Assembly: GCF_025612915.1 (NCBI RefSeq)
Contig: NC_069113.1
Span: 22,033,501-22,097,500 of the forward strand
Origin: Magallana angulata
Taxonomy: Eukaryota > Mollusca > Bivalvia > Ostreida > Ostreidae
Direction: 5' to 3'
DNA length: 64,000 bases
Part shown: positions 34,928 to 48,104 of the stretch, in pieces
Layout: each line of letters starts with the position of its first letter
How positions within the stretch are numbered: the first letter of the stretch is position 1
Program-made: the position numbers and the translations under genes
The notes under the pieces: generated by a model
Databases searched by the model: none
Seen by the model: the letters and a program-made list of their open reading frames with translations, nothing else
Told to the model about the DNA's origin: nothing

Positions 34928-37900
34928 GGTTTATACCAATTCTTTTTCAACTTCAGCGAAACTGGAACAAATGGGTCAACAACCTGATAAGTTCCAATAA
35001 TGAGATTGATATTACTTGTAACAAGACATGCATAGATATGTAGGCGAAATGCCAGAAGGTCTCAAACTTTTATTATAACGTGACTATTAAAGAAGATATG
35101 GTTTCTTTGATTAACTAACAGATTGTATGAAAAGTATTTTGGTTAAAATTTATTATTTTTTAAAATATGTTGCTAATGATTTATAATTAATTCATTTCAT
35201 TAGGTTTGATTGCTTTTCTTCTTTTAAAATGGTAAGTCAAGAACTGATAAATGTCATCGATAAATCTAACTGAATCATGTCTTAAAGTTGATACGAGCAG
35301 CAGCTTTTATGTCGTAAACTTTTATCGTAAGACTGTGAATTTAAAAATGTAAAGATCATTTTTGCAAAATAAGCCATTCAAATTAAAAGAAAATTATAAA
35401 TGTCTTCATGTACAAAAAGTTTCCATTGTATTCTATACGCATGGAACACAAATCTTCCTTCTGAAAATTCTTCCAAAATTTAGCAATAGTTTTAATGTCA
35501 TGATTATCATATTAATCTTTAAAGCTGCAAACAGAACTGTAATATTATCACGTCTATGCAGTAAAATAAATTCTGAAAATTACGGCAAATATTTCTGTTA
35601 CCTTTCGAATTTAAATTGAAAACCCCTAATATTACAAACATTATTCATCAATAAAAACATTTTTATTCGTTTTTATAAAAATAGTTTTAACTTTCGAGAC
35701 TCTCGTATATATATTGCATTAGATCAATAATTTCAATCAAAGTTTCGTTTGACAGGATTTTTTTTCACGCTGCAATCCGTAAATCGATTGATTCATTCTT
35801 CTTTTCAAAAAGAATTTCTACTACATAGAAATGTCAACGTCCTTGGTCACAACCTTGGTCCTCACTCTCTGGATCAATTAACTTTGTTCTCGTTGGCGTA
35901 AAATAGCGCTCCGCTTTCTTTGATTTTTATTTATCTGTTTCAACTTAAAGAGATAATAATCACACGATCGTTCGAAAAAAAAAGTCGGTCGAAGTCTTTG
36001 TATTAATCAATTTAGTTTGAAATGATTTCCGTAGAGGTTTTCATTCAAAAATTGTCGCTGTACTCAGCATTAGCGTTGGCCTTTATTTCAAACACTGTCG
36101 AAATTTTAAACTTTAGTTTTAAAAATAAGTTTATCACACTTTATGAATTTCACTGATTAAAAGGGACTTGGACACGATTTGACTTAAAATTTTCAATTTT
36201 TTTTTCCATTTTCAATGTTTATACTGATAAATATAGAAGTTTATAATGCTTTGTCAAAATTTGAAAGTCAAATATTAAGTCATAATAAGCAAGATACAGA
36301 GTTCATAACTCTTTGTTTTGTAAACAAAGCCCGAATGTTGTCATTTTTACATATGTGTTGTATCGGTGCAAATTTCAATCAAATGTATCTTATTTTTGTT
36401 GATAATAGTATTTATAAAGATACTGGAATTACTTTAAATTGTTTTTACAAGTCAATTTGTCAAAGAAAAGGTAATTCTCTACATTACATTTTTTGTAAAC
36501 AACTATAAGACTCGAGCTTTGTTTACATAACAATCAATTCTTACCTCTGTATCTCGCGTGTAACTTGACTTAAACAGTTAATATTTTGGTCCATCATTTA
36601 AAATGCACTAGTCTAGTAAATCATTTTATACATAAAAAATAAAAATGAATTTTTTGATCTCAAATCGTGTCCAAGTCCCTTTAATGTGTTTTCATACATG
36701 ACATCCCTCCTTTATAAACTCTATCAATCAATTATTTCAAAGTTTAAAGACAGAACAACAAGGCCATGTATATAACACAACATCATGCGCGGATCCAAAA
36801 CCATTTTCCAGGGGGGAATATAATTTTTTTTGTCCGGGGGGGGGGGGGTAATTTTACTATGTGAATTTAATAAGTTTGATTTTTTCAAGGGTGGGGTGGG
36901 GGGTTACGGATACCCCACTCTCTTTTGATCTTTGCATGCACCATTGAACTTTAACAAAACCGGCATTGAATAAGCAAGCCGTTTCTTGACTTGCTGTTGA
37001 CAAGAGGTTTATAATTAATAAATTCTGACGACCAGGTACCAAGTATATCATCTTCAGCTTGTATCAATTTTGTATGAACAGTAATTTATTCTTAATGGTT
37101 ATCATGACCATGCCATGTCAAAATATAAAAAGCCTCGAAATAATATCAATATTTAATGAAACTTTCATTGGCCAAGGTACGACAAGGACTTGAAAAGGTC
37201 TTTAAATGTTTTGATTTGAAATGTCCACAATCATTGTATATGCATGTGTGTGTTTGGTAAATATTTCTTCTTTCTAGTTAGCAGATCTCCCCCTCTTTTT
37301 ATTTATTCGTAAGCATACAACACCCCCCTCACCCAACCTTCCGAGGAAGTAAAGTTAACATTTCAATCAGCAAATTTCACGTTGGTGTAAGCTGCAAGGG
37401 CATTTAGAACTGACGTTATCAGTTCAGGATGACCCTAGAAGTTGACATATCGGCGGGGGCACAAAGTTTCGTCTCAGGCGCGGCTTACCGTGTAATCACT
37501 ATTGCAAGTCCACGCCGAACGACATCAGCGCAACTGCGATATGCGCTGCAATTGTGTTGAAAATCTCAACTGTAAGCCATTATTCATATAAAAATCAAAA
37601 TTAGGTATCGTACATGTAAGTTGATAGACATAATATATAGGTGCTTAAGGCGAGGGGAAAGGGGGGGGGGGGGGGTTAGTTAACTCTCCTCTTGATAGAA
37701 TTTCTTTACAGTTAAATATAAATAATTATACAACATGCTTTATTTTAAAATATGAAAATAACGGCAAATAAACATTGCTTTCTAATAAATTATAAATATA
37801 TATATTAGATGTCAAGAAAAAGAGAATCATATACTCTTTCGGTCTAACTGGGTTGGTAGGGGTCCTCAAGCAACTTTTTCTCCATTAATCTTCAATATCC

Positions 37901-40001
37901 ATAGAGTATGGTATCATTTATTTAAAATGATATCTACACCTTCAATTAATGCACGTTGTTTTGTATTTCAAAAGCAAAACTCTCAGATTTTTATTGAACA
38001 AAAAATGTACTTTTGCAAAATTGTCAAAGTGAACTTAGAGTGATGAGACATTTAAAATGCTTAGGGTGAAGAAAAAGAACACCGCGAAACGAGCGTGTTT
38101 AATTAGCGGGGGATTAGTTCGCCACCTTGGTTAGTTCAAACTTATCTCAATTATACACACACAAAATATACACGTTTAGACCCCACCGTGTATTTACAAA
38201 CGTAAAAGGTTGGCATAGGAACACATAGGAACACAATCGGGGCCAATAAACCTTTAAATCTGCGAACTCATCTCTACGTTATATGAGTAATTTTCTACCC
38301 GAAATTGTAGCGGTTTCATTTAATTATATGTTAATTCGTGAACTAAGCACCAACCCCCCCCCCCCCCTTAAAAAAAAAGACTGATTTTATTTCTAATGTC
38401 AAGATCTCTACACGTGAGAAAAGAGACAGTAGTTCGAAATTTTGTCGTTAAGGGAATCTTTTATTGTAGAAAGCAATTGCATTTTAAGTTTCTGAGACAC
38501 AAATTGGCCATTCATAAAAAAAAAATGATAAGGCGATTAATCTCGGGTTTTAAGGCTTGAGGAGAATGAGCTTTAATTTGGATTTCGTTTTTAAACCTAT
38601 TATTGCACAATTCTAGTATACATAAGACTTTTGACTTACAGGTGTATAATTATTCGTTAGCGTGCATTCGCGGTCAAATGGCCCTCATTGTTTGCTTGTT
38701 TGTGAACTTTTTTTTTTTGTTAAAGTCATTTGGTTCTTTGTGGCTTATACTGTTTTTTGTCCTTGGATCATCTGGTTACAGCCTTTATTTGTGTGTAATA
38801 AGAGTTCATAGTGACCCATGGATTACATCGGTACCTCAGTAAATAATTTAGTTTTACACGGATACCAGAACGCAATCACAAGTACAAGAAAATCCTTAAG
38901 CAAACAATGGTGATGGAAGAAAATAAAAATTAATAATACACTTAACTGAAGGACATTTATTAAAGAAATTATCAAAAATCGAAGCAGACTTTTTAAATTA
39001 TCGACAAAAGCTATGCATACAAGTAATTAAATCCTCCAATATTTCTAATATGTTCATAAGAAGAATTTATTAATCTTGCGATAATGTGTTTTATTCACAA
39101 AATCATAATTGGAAGGGCCATATACCCGCTAAAGCATAACGTTCATAAATATCTAGGCCTCGGGTTTCTTTTCATTGACAAGAAGGTATATAGATAATCC
39201 TATAAAAAATATGCGCATATATTTTTTTTTCATTTCTTAAAGTATGATAGAAATTAAAAGAATAAAATCAAAGGTGGATATACCGTCATTATGAATAGAA
39301 TTTTAACAAGACCATGTACACGAATATTCTCTTAACTTGCTAAGCCAAGACTTTTGTTCTCCGAGATTTCTCCATACTTGGTGAACGAGTGCAAGAAAAA
39401 TATTTTATGCAAACTGAGAACTTTGTTAAAAAAAAAAAAGTACATTCAAATTGACTCGTTGAAATTTAAAGAACAAAGCAGGTAATTCATAAACAATATT
39501 TACGCATTTCATCAAAAGTAGTTGGTAAGGAAATGGAATTGCAAAGCGCACTTTGGAATGGCATTATCGAACAATAAAGCTCAGTGTAATATTTTATCTA
39601 ATCTTTGATGGTTTCAACCTAACCTTTTCTGAATAAAAACCATGATTACATGCTTCAAAGGTTTACTGAAATGTTACAGGATTCATTGTATGTGTGTTCG
39701 CGCCTTTGACAATGACTTGACTCCATTTATCTGAAATGCATCGGAAAAAATCAATGGATTCGGTGTCATCGTTTTCAGCTAAACATTCATTTTAGTCAAA
39801 TTCAAACTTAATGGTAATAAAAGGAGAAGAAATTCACAGCTATTCGATAGAAGAAAAAAAAATTGCAGTAGTTTTTCATTTAAAAAAGTCTTTCATCCGA
39901 GGTTGGCTGCTACATTCATCAATGATTTGCTGGGCATAAAACAAAATAAATATAAACTGAAATAAATAGGAAATTAAAACAATATCGTTTAACAACATAT
40001 T
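34928..40001. other. Gene-poor stretch between FDPN-8 and the 40-kb gene
   Basis: About 5 kb without a supported exon. It holds a 523-bp inverted-repeat transposon (36160-36682), a G-run repeat fragment near 36786-36860 whose start resembles 59341, poly-G at about 37660 and poly-C at about 38356. A more GC-rich patch at about 37390-37570 has no frame I can support. Confidence 0.4.
36160..36682. mobile_element. Non-autonomous DNA transposon with 23-bp terminal inverted repeats
   Basis: The left end AAAGGGACTTGGACACGATT and right end AATCGTGTCCAAGTCCCTTT are exact reverse complements, extending three more bases inward. The 97-codon ORF inside (36215-36508) has no recognisable domain and is probably chance. 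TA-rich flanks are compatible with a TA target but not decisive. Confidence 0.8.
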
Positions 40002-40667
40002 TTAAATCGTCATTGCATCATCTTCGATCAGAAGAGTGGGTTCTTTGGTAAGGATAAACGACCGCTCAAAATCACCTCGAGCGGACAAGCAGGTTTCGCT
40101 CATGCTGAGCCGCTTAGATAACAACACTTTGCTGTTTCTTCTAGATACAGCCATATCATCCTGATGCTCAGATTTCACAGACTGCAAAGAAGAAGTGAAA
40201 AATGGCTGCTGTTTTTCCAGTTTTGGCACACCCGGAACATGGTGATGAAAGAATCGGTCACAGAAAGGCTTATCCTCTCTTTCACTGATAATTCCTTTCA
40301 GAGGTTTTGGTTGCGTAACATGTGTTTTGTAATCATGCTCCTTGCCGCTCTTCGTGGGAAGCTTAATTTTCAGATAAGTCATGTCTTCCATATAAGGTAA
40401 TTTTCTGTCAAACGTCTTTAGTTCCCGTTGAATTTTGGCCTTCTCTTTCTTGTGAACCTTTTCCACATCGCGTCGATACTTTTCCAGCATCCGACATTGC
40501 ACTTGTAGTCTGTAATCTAAAAGTCCATTGACCACTTTGGTCTTTTTCTTGACTTCTGCGTCCAGTTTATTGTAAACGTTGGGGAGACAAGCATTGTTAA
40601 TGGGAGGGGCACTTACAGGAAGTCCCCCTAGACTCATTAATAAACGTGTTGTATCGTCCAGTGTCAT
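40002..40667 (-). CDS. Uncharacterised basic protein, paralogue A (ends DDAMTI)
   Basis: Intronless ORF of 221 residues with no signal peptide, so probably cytosolic or nuclear. The N-terminal half is the conserved part: APPINNACLPNVYNKLDA, then a Lys/Glu/Arg-rich helical segment likely to form a coiled coil (YRRDVEKVHKKEKAKIQREL) and the motif RKLPYM. The C-terminal half is less ordered, with EDKPFCDRFFHHHVPG and several S-x-S or R-R-N-S sites that could be phosphorylated, ending IEDDAMTI. It matches the gene at 61520-62197 over these same blocks. I do not recognise the family. The lack of introns is unusual next to multi-exon neighbours and could mean an old retrocopy or a naturally intronless, perhaps germline-expressed, gene; this is inference. 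Confidence 0.85.
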   Translation of the reverse strand: MTLDDTTRLLMSLGGLPVSAPPINNACLPNVYNKLDAEVKKKTKVVNGLLDYRLQVQCRMLEKYRRDVEKVHKKEKAKIQRELKTFDRKLPYMEDMTYLKIKLPTKSGKEHDYKTHVTQPKPLKGIISEREDKPFCDRFFHHHVPGVPKLEKQQPFFTSSLQSVKSEHQDDMAVSRRNSKVLLSKRLSMSETCLSARGDFERSFILTKEPTLLIEDDAMTI

Positions 40668-43600
40668 CTTTGCACTTTAGCTGAACACAATTTTTTTGTC
40701 GAATTTTTTTTCTTCTTCTCTTACATTCAATGCTGTTGATTTCCTTCCCAGGAGACTGTCGTCCTACATTAATTTTTTCAACATCGAGAAAATTATCAGA
40801 ATAATCCAAACTAGAGCTGAACTTGGTCGAGTCTGCAGACCTTCCGATGGTTTGGAACACTATTGGAATTTGGCTTTAGTTTATGAACTGTCAGATCGAT
40901 TTCTACTCCATATTACCGTTTATTCAGTAGAACGGTAAACATTTAACCTTCATCACATCAGCACATCAATGATGGAACGGTAATTAAAATAATAATAAAA
41001 CCGCTCCCTGATATTTTTTTCCGGTTTCCTAGTGATAAGCCATCCGTCGGAAAGAAAACTCCAGTCAATACTTTCTTCTTTTTTTTTTTTTTTTAAATTT
41101 GATTATCCGCTAATCAATATCTGTCATAACGAAGTTTTAGAATTTAATCCATATGAGCATGTCATTTTCTACGTTTAGAAAGGCCTTAATTATATAGGAG
41201 GCGTTTCTGGAAATCTAGATGCTCTCTTCTTTTCATCCACGCTCGTCTGTGATCAAACAAAAAATGAAATTGATTTTTTCATTCCTCCTCTATACATATA
41301 CACCTAGGGGATAGATTTCTCTCCTTTAAATGATCATGAAATATATATATTTCCTTTTGTCGTTGAAATTGTTTGCCAACGAATTAGAAATCTTTTCATC
41401 TTAAAATCGAAAAGTATATTTTCCCATGTGGCAGAAAAGCGGCGAAAATCCTTTCTGCAAAGATTGTCAATTTCAACACTACTTCATACGTCAAAGTTCG
41501 TCTGCTTCACGTGCAGACTTATATCCATACAAAATGGCTGGAGCTATTAAACATTATAATAAATTTTCGGTAAAAACTTAAGCGTTTCAATTTGCTCTCA
41601 AACCGTGCTCGAGTTTGACAAGAAGTGATGAATTGTAAATTCCTGATTTATCGCTTGTCATTCATCGTAATAATTTTCTGACTTTTTTCTTTAGACACTG
41701 CACTTATAGTTTTAAACCCCTGGAACCAATAGCGAGCACGCTCCTCAATTTCTCCCACTAACAAAGGATTAAGATTTGGACGAAATGCATTAAAAGACGC
41801 ATTAAAGGGAAATATTTATATTTTGTTAAATAGCCGCAGATTAGGACAGAAAAGTCAGAGTTATTGGGCAATGGGACGATTGCAGTGTTTGTTTTGTATC
41901 AAGCTTAGATTACTACAAATCGCCATTTATCTTCATACTGATCCCCAGTTTTTGGTATAGGGTGTGAGTTCAAACATTCTTCAATGAATGAGGCTATTAT
42001 TTGTTGTATAACTATCGTCAAAGCAACAGGGAAATAAGACCGCATACAAGTGTGTAACGCAATGAAATTAATGTAGAAATTAAGGTGGAATATCCTCAAT
42101 TATCAGAATTATGTTCAATATAGCGAATTTATGAATTTATCATTCACCATATGGTTTTTCAATGGAAATCGACTACTTTGTTTTTTTTGCTTTTTTTTTA
42201 ACAATTTTTTTATGGAAAAGGTTCTCAAATTACCGATAAATATGTCAACATTATATTCTCATATGAAACGGGAGGTCACTTTAACTCTGTAAAACCGATA
42301 AACAGTTTTATTTTGGAAAAAAAATTGTATGAATCAATAGCAATCTCGTTTACAGTTGTATCGATTGTCACATGGTCAATTGCTCGGTTATCAAATTTTA
42401 AATCAATTTTTCATAAAGTGTATTAAATTTTCTTTTTATGCAAGGTAAATGAAAAATTTACTTTACGGCAACAATAGCTTGTGTTTCTATTTCGGGAATA
42501 TAAAAAGATATGTGTATAGCATTCAATAACGTGTTTTAGCAACTATAGAAACTATTACTCGAACTTCTCTTTAATATCTTCATGTTATAATATATTTGAC
42601 AAATGTCTGTTTTCAAATTGGAATTGATTTATACCTATTTATCATATCTTTATTCAGTTAAGATAACCACGTTGTATACAAAAACCTGTATGCTACGCTA
42701 AATTCCATTTAAATTGCCTCTGTATAAACCGAAAACTCGTCTATTTCGAAACAAAACCTCGTTGGTGAGAGAGCTTGGGTTTTAATGTATCCACTTCACT
42801 CATTTTAACGGCGATCATTAAAAATTAATGTTTTAAAAGTGCATTCTTTGTGTATCGTTAAATAAACATTCGCAAACATTCAATTTAGTTGAGACGAAAG
42901 CTTAAATGAGAAATGTCTTGATTTGACAGATCATCATTTTAGAAAAAATATTTCGAACACCATTTCGAATAGCGTTGAGAAACTTATCATTATACCGAAC
43001 AGAAAAATTCCTTCAGTGAAGCTTCGAAATTTCGTGGATGATTTAAAATCAAAACGATCAATTACTCAGGGTATTATCAAACGGCTTCGCCATTCAGTTA
43101 AGTGATCAATACATGTAATCTTCGATTACACTCTAATGGATCTACAAATTGAAAGTGGGCAGCTCAAACTTATCTGGATAAATGGCTGTACCTCATCGAC
43201 CCCTTTATTCTGGTCTTACACTCTGCTCAAATCGTTAGCTGAAGTTTACAACCAAGGTTGTAGAATGTAGGACTTCGAAGCAGCTCATCTAATGGTTAAA
43301 TTTTGGGTTTAAAAAGAAAATGCAATGTGTTGCAACCTTCTCTTTTAAAGTTTCTGAAATGAGATATATTGATAAAATCTTTGTTCCTCTGTCTGAGAGC
43401 TCGACGTTGTAGTGTAGATCTGAACGATGTCATTTTGAAATCTTCACTGGTAGAAACAGTAGATTGTATCGAGATTTTTACCCCCCCCCCCCCCCACCCA
43501 CTCCCCCCCCCTCCGAAATTATAGTTTATCCATCACGTAATGAATATATAAAATGTTTGAATGATAAATTGTGAGTAATGATAATGATATCTATCCATTT

Positions 43601-44906
43601 TGTCACTATCTAATGCTAAGTAAAATGAATTTTACCTCTGATGTTAGCGTTTGAAAGATAAAAAATCTCTAGAAGTCTCGATTGAAAAGTTACTCAAATA
43701 TTAAGGTAGTTTATGCTGTCATTTTAAATGTTTCGTTATTCGACAGAAATTTTAAAAGTTACACAAACTCAAGTTAGGCTGTGCTGTCATTTTTGAATTC
43801 TTCGTTATTCTATCAAAATTCCGAGAGGCCTCCCAATTTAAAAAAAAACATAATTCATGGACTTTGTAAAAAAAAAAAATTATTAAAAAAAATTGCGTTC
43901 AAAATGGATGGAGAGAAAGTAAGCGGTTGGAGGGGAAAAGGGGGGTCGTTTTTGTGACAATGTTTGGTGACGGTATGGACGATTTCAGAGTGACATTTAG
44001 AAATACCATCTATACAGGTAGTTAAACAAAAGGGACTGGTGGTGAAAACTCAAATACGGATGTGTGCTTTGCGTGCAGTTTTTTGCAATGTCAATGACTG
44101 AATTTAAAACAATGTTTTGACAACCGTATAGTTGGATTTCATACTTCTCTGCGGGAAGGAGGTGGGGGGGGGGGGGTGTTACTGAGTTTACAGATACCAT
44201 TTATGGTGTAATCAAGAAGAAAGAAGAGAGTATTACATGACAAAGAATCACCACTAAGTACAGTGGGTACAAAGTACAGGTAGATTTGTTCGCCATGCAT
44301 ATATATATTACACCATCATCCCAACCCATGCAACACTTTTCAGATGGTCCTCTCTGACATATTTTATATCTAAAATAAAATAAAAGTGGTCATATTGTAT
44401 GCAGATTTTATCTAAAAAAAAAAAATACACCGCGTCAAAAAGTATGATATGAAGAGATAAAATGGGTTGTAATCTACAAGAAAAATAATTTTAAAAATCT
44501 TACAAAATATTGCTCAGTGGTTTTCACATTCGAGAAATTGAAATGGATGGTTGATATATTTTCTTTTATGATTTTAAAATGACAAGCATGCTTTCATAAA
44601 GTTGTTTGTTTTCACAACCAGTGATAATTGTCTAGTAAGCGTCAATTAATATCTTATAAATGACAATGACAATAAACTTTATGATTATAACTGAAGTAAT
44701 AGTAGAGAGAAAATACTTGTAAAGTATGTACAAACTATATAATAGATGAAGATAGAAATCGATAAAAAAAATTTAAGATCGATACACGCATGAGGAAGGA
44801 ATAACAGATAAGTGTTAAGTTAACAAAGAGAGTTAACTCTTTACAATAATTGATAAGTTGTTTGTTTTGTTTTTGTTTGTTTGTTTGTGACATTTGAATT
44901 TGACAT

Positions 44907-45013
44907 ACGAGGGTTGTTAGAAAAGTTCACGGACAAGTTCGATTGTGAGCGGACCAGCGAAACTTTTCAGATTTAAACTTGTCGTATTTTCTAAGAAATA
45001 TGTCATGTTGTAT

Positions 45014-45051
<38 letters not shown>

Positions 45052-45063
45052 TACAACATGACA
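44907..45063. mobile_element. Possible mariner-type transposon end with hairpin
   Basis: TACGAGGGTTGTTAGAAAAG at 44907-44926 resembles the terminal repeat of mariner-type elements (TA, then CGAGGGT and an AAAAGT box). No matching opposite end was found nearby. An imperfect inverted repeat (about 45001-45027 against 45038-45063) follows. A solo end or decayed copy; tentative. Confidence 0.35.
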
Positions 45064-46865
45064 ATTGTTTGTTTTAAATACACCATTAAAAAAATAAACA
45101 GCTTACTTATCATGCTAAGATATGCTTAACGGATCACACTTCACATTCGTATTAGAATATTGGTTTGATAATTTTATCAAACATGTCAAAATGTGTTTTC
45201 TGCACTTTCCTCTAGTTGAGAACCTTCAAAAGCAAATTTTACACTGTCTAGATAAAATACGCAGTAAGTATTGAAATATACTTGATATTCTGAAAATAAA
45301 AAAGCACACGGTGACTAGTAAATAACCCATTGTCCAAAATTGCAAAGACAAACAAATGAAGTTACTTTGGAGCCCATTAAATGTAACTTAATTATTAGTT
45401 TGTTGAAAAATAATAAGCAAATACTTTCTTGCAAAGCAAAGGGAAATAACCGCTAGAAAGTATTGAAACTTTGTTAACCAATTCAAAATCTTACGATAAA
45501 ACCAATGACGACAATAAATCATGCATTTTAAGGGCATGAGACAAAATATTTTAAATTATCCTGTCAAAATTTTAGATAAAACTTTCAGAGACATTTTATT
45601 AAAAAAAAACAACAAAAAATACAAAAAATACAAAAAAATAAACTAAAAGAAAAAAAAATCAATGGTCTATACCCACTTCCCTTCGTTGTACGTATCATTA
45701 ACCAAGGTTTCGTAAATGATCGATTTTAAATTGTTAAATATGATTTTGAGTTCAGTCAATCACAGAACGTTAATGAAACTAAATACCCAATTTGATAGTG
45801 TTTTACAGAAATGAGTTACATACGTATTTATGTGTTTTATATCCATTCAACAGAAATTCTGTCACAGATTTGTAAGGATATGTTGTACACTTTTTACCAG
45901 TGAATCAACGCAATAAACTGTCATGTTATTAAAGCAACATTTTGAATATTCCTCACACAAAATTGAGATTTTAATGGTAACAGATATTTTTAGAATTATA
46001 AAAGTCATCACAGAGCCGTTATATATATACAATGACAATGAAGTATTTTTACTTGCAAAATATGTTTACTAGATGTAATTTAATCGAATAAATGCAAAAT
46101 TAAATGTTTCGAATCTGTCACCTCTTTTAGTAATATATATTGCCAATTTTATATAATTGAAAATGTGCATCTTTAATTTTCTTTTTAGATCTAAAAGTTG
46201 AATTAAACTTAGAATTCAAGTTCGAATAAATGCGAAATGGTAGGGGAAAAAACCCAGTAGTTTCCCTTTGCACATATAGCTTTAAAAAATTGTGATTTAA
46301 ATCTATCTCAAATGGCGGTAGTAAGATTGAAAATAAAAATAAAATCATTTGAACAACTGCATGACAAATGCACTTCAATTTAAAGACCTTAACATGAATT
46401 CCAATCTCCGCTATTCAAGACTTCGACACAAATTTGAAATCAATCAAAAGAAGACGGACAAGGCTCTCTTTAAATATTTTCTTAAAACCCAATCAAATAT
46501 ATAAAGCGTGGTGATCTATTCAACATATCCACTCATCAAGTCGGCGAAAAAGTCCCACTTGTAAAACAAGAATTGTCAACGAAAAAAATCAGATGTCAAA
46601 ATCGGTTCAATATCTTTTAAAGCATGCAATTACGTTTCCAGTGGGATTGGAAAAACTCGTTTGTAAATATTTGCCTTGGTTCATGGTGTCAATTGTGATG
46701 TTCCATAGACGTTCACCGAAGTCAAAAGTTCAAAAGAAATTTCATAAATATCTATGACACCCTTATTTCCAAATTTCCACTCCATAATCATATATTTTTT
46801 ACTTGCATGCATATGGCCTCGTGTTGTTAAAATTACTGTCAAATCTTCATCTTTATTGTTTTGAT

Positions 46866-47192
46866 AAAAATTCTTGTAAAATTCTTCTTTTATTCCATGG
46901 TTGATAAGAAAATACAATTATAGTGAATATATGATAATTTTCAAAGAAATTCTTTCAATTTGTGTCGGCAATGCAATAAACTTATCAGATACTTTATTTT
47001 GTAACAATAAAAAAAATATAACCCTCCCCCTCCCCATTAGCAATGGATTACGATCAGATCAAACTTTTAAAGTAAAAACGACAAGATTATCAGGAATAAA
47101 TAAACTCAATCAAAAGTAAATAATCATACATTCACTATAATTGTATTTTCTTATCAGCCATGGAATAAAAGAAGAATTTTACAAGAATTTTT
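46866..47192. mobile_element. Foldback element A with 70-bp inverted arms
   Basis: 46866-46935 and 47123-47192 are reverse complements with about two mismatches in 70 bases, around a loop of about 187 bases. No coding capacity. The close match of the arms implies a young or gene-converted element. Its right arm overlaps the left arm of element B by four T bases. Confidence 0.88.
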
Positions 47193-47644
47193 AGAATATA
47201 ATATCAATCCAAGGCTGGCGTAGCTTTAAAACACGGGGTGCAAGCAAAGAAGATTAATTATTTGATTTTTATAAATTACTCAAATTTAAAAGTTTCTAAT
47301 TTCCTTGACACTGATTACGGTTTTTTCCCCATTGCAATGTCTTAACCATTCAAATTACTTTAGTTAACATTATTCAATAAGCTTGAACGTCAGTTTTGGC
47401 ATTCACACCTCAAACAGTTTGACATCAATTCAACGTTCTTTTAAAATAGCCTTTAAAAACATAGATCCACCAGCGGTCTCCAAGGCCCGTTTTGGTCAAT
47501 AACACAATCACTTTCGAAAAACAACAACAGCAGTGTTTTTTGGCAGTGGTAGCAACCCAAACATCAAAAGGCAAATTAATCTTCTTTGCTTGCACCCCGT
47601 GTTTTAAAGCTACGCCAGCCTTGGATTGATATTATATTCTAAAA
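47189..47644. mobile_element. Foldback element B with perfect 71-bp inverted arms
   Basis: 47189-47259 and 47574-47644 are reverse complements over all 71 bases by my reading, separated by about 314 bases. The arms share no obvious sequence with those of element A, so these are two different families end to end. No coding capacity. Confidence 0.9.
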
Positions 47645-47988
47645 TTAAAGTGTAGCACGGGTTTTCATTCATTATCCCCGTATCTCTAATCAGATCAAAA
47701 TTCTTGCGAGGGCTTATTGTTACAATGACGCGATTAGTCGCTTTCTGCAGAGGTGGTTAGCTTAAAATTTAAAGGAGAACCACAACTATTAGTACTAGTC
47801 CCCAGTCCACTATTCAATCGCAGCGCTTCCCATTCTTTATATACCGAATCGCTGCAAAGATAAATTTGACAGTGTTTGCGGGGAGAGACCAATTTCTTAA
47901 AGATTAAATACACTATCCTTTGTCATAGAAAAACGACGGACGAAATGTAATTGGATGCACTTGGAATACGATTTTCATTGTTGGATTG

Positions 47989-47996
47989 TATAAATT
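47989..47996 (+). promoter_or_regulatory. Candidate TATA box of the 48-kb gene
   Basis: TATAAATT lies about 115 bases upstream of the ATG at 48105. Plausible position in an AT-rich region, hence low certainty. Confidence 0.3.
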
Positions 47997-48104
47997 GATA
48001 GATACATCTTTTCAATAAAACGGACCATGGATCGGAAATGTTCATCTGTGATTTAAGCTCGGGGCGATAAACTGCATAGGGAATCGCCTGTTTTTTCACC
48101 CATC

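Larger units (their letters stand above)
40668..48104. other. Gene-poor stretch between paralogue A and the 48-kb gene
   Basis: About 7.4 kb. Contains poly-C tracts near 43482-43510, a G run near 44164, a mariner-type end near 44907 with an adjacent hairpin, two abutting foldback elements (46866-47644) and a TATA candidate before the 48-kb gene. ORFs here are short and lack splice context, domains or codon bias; none is supported. Confidence 0.4.

Noticed and set aside
36215-36508. A 97-codon + strand ORF
   Set aside because: It lies inside a transposon with perfect inverted ends and has no domain or splice context.
40597-40860. A - strand ORF overlapping the start of the 40-kb gene
   Set aside because: It is in a different frame and overlaps the 5' side of the supported gene; no motif or start context.
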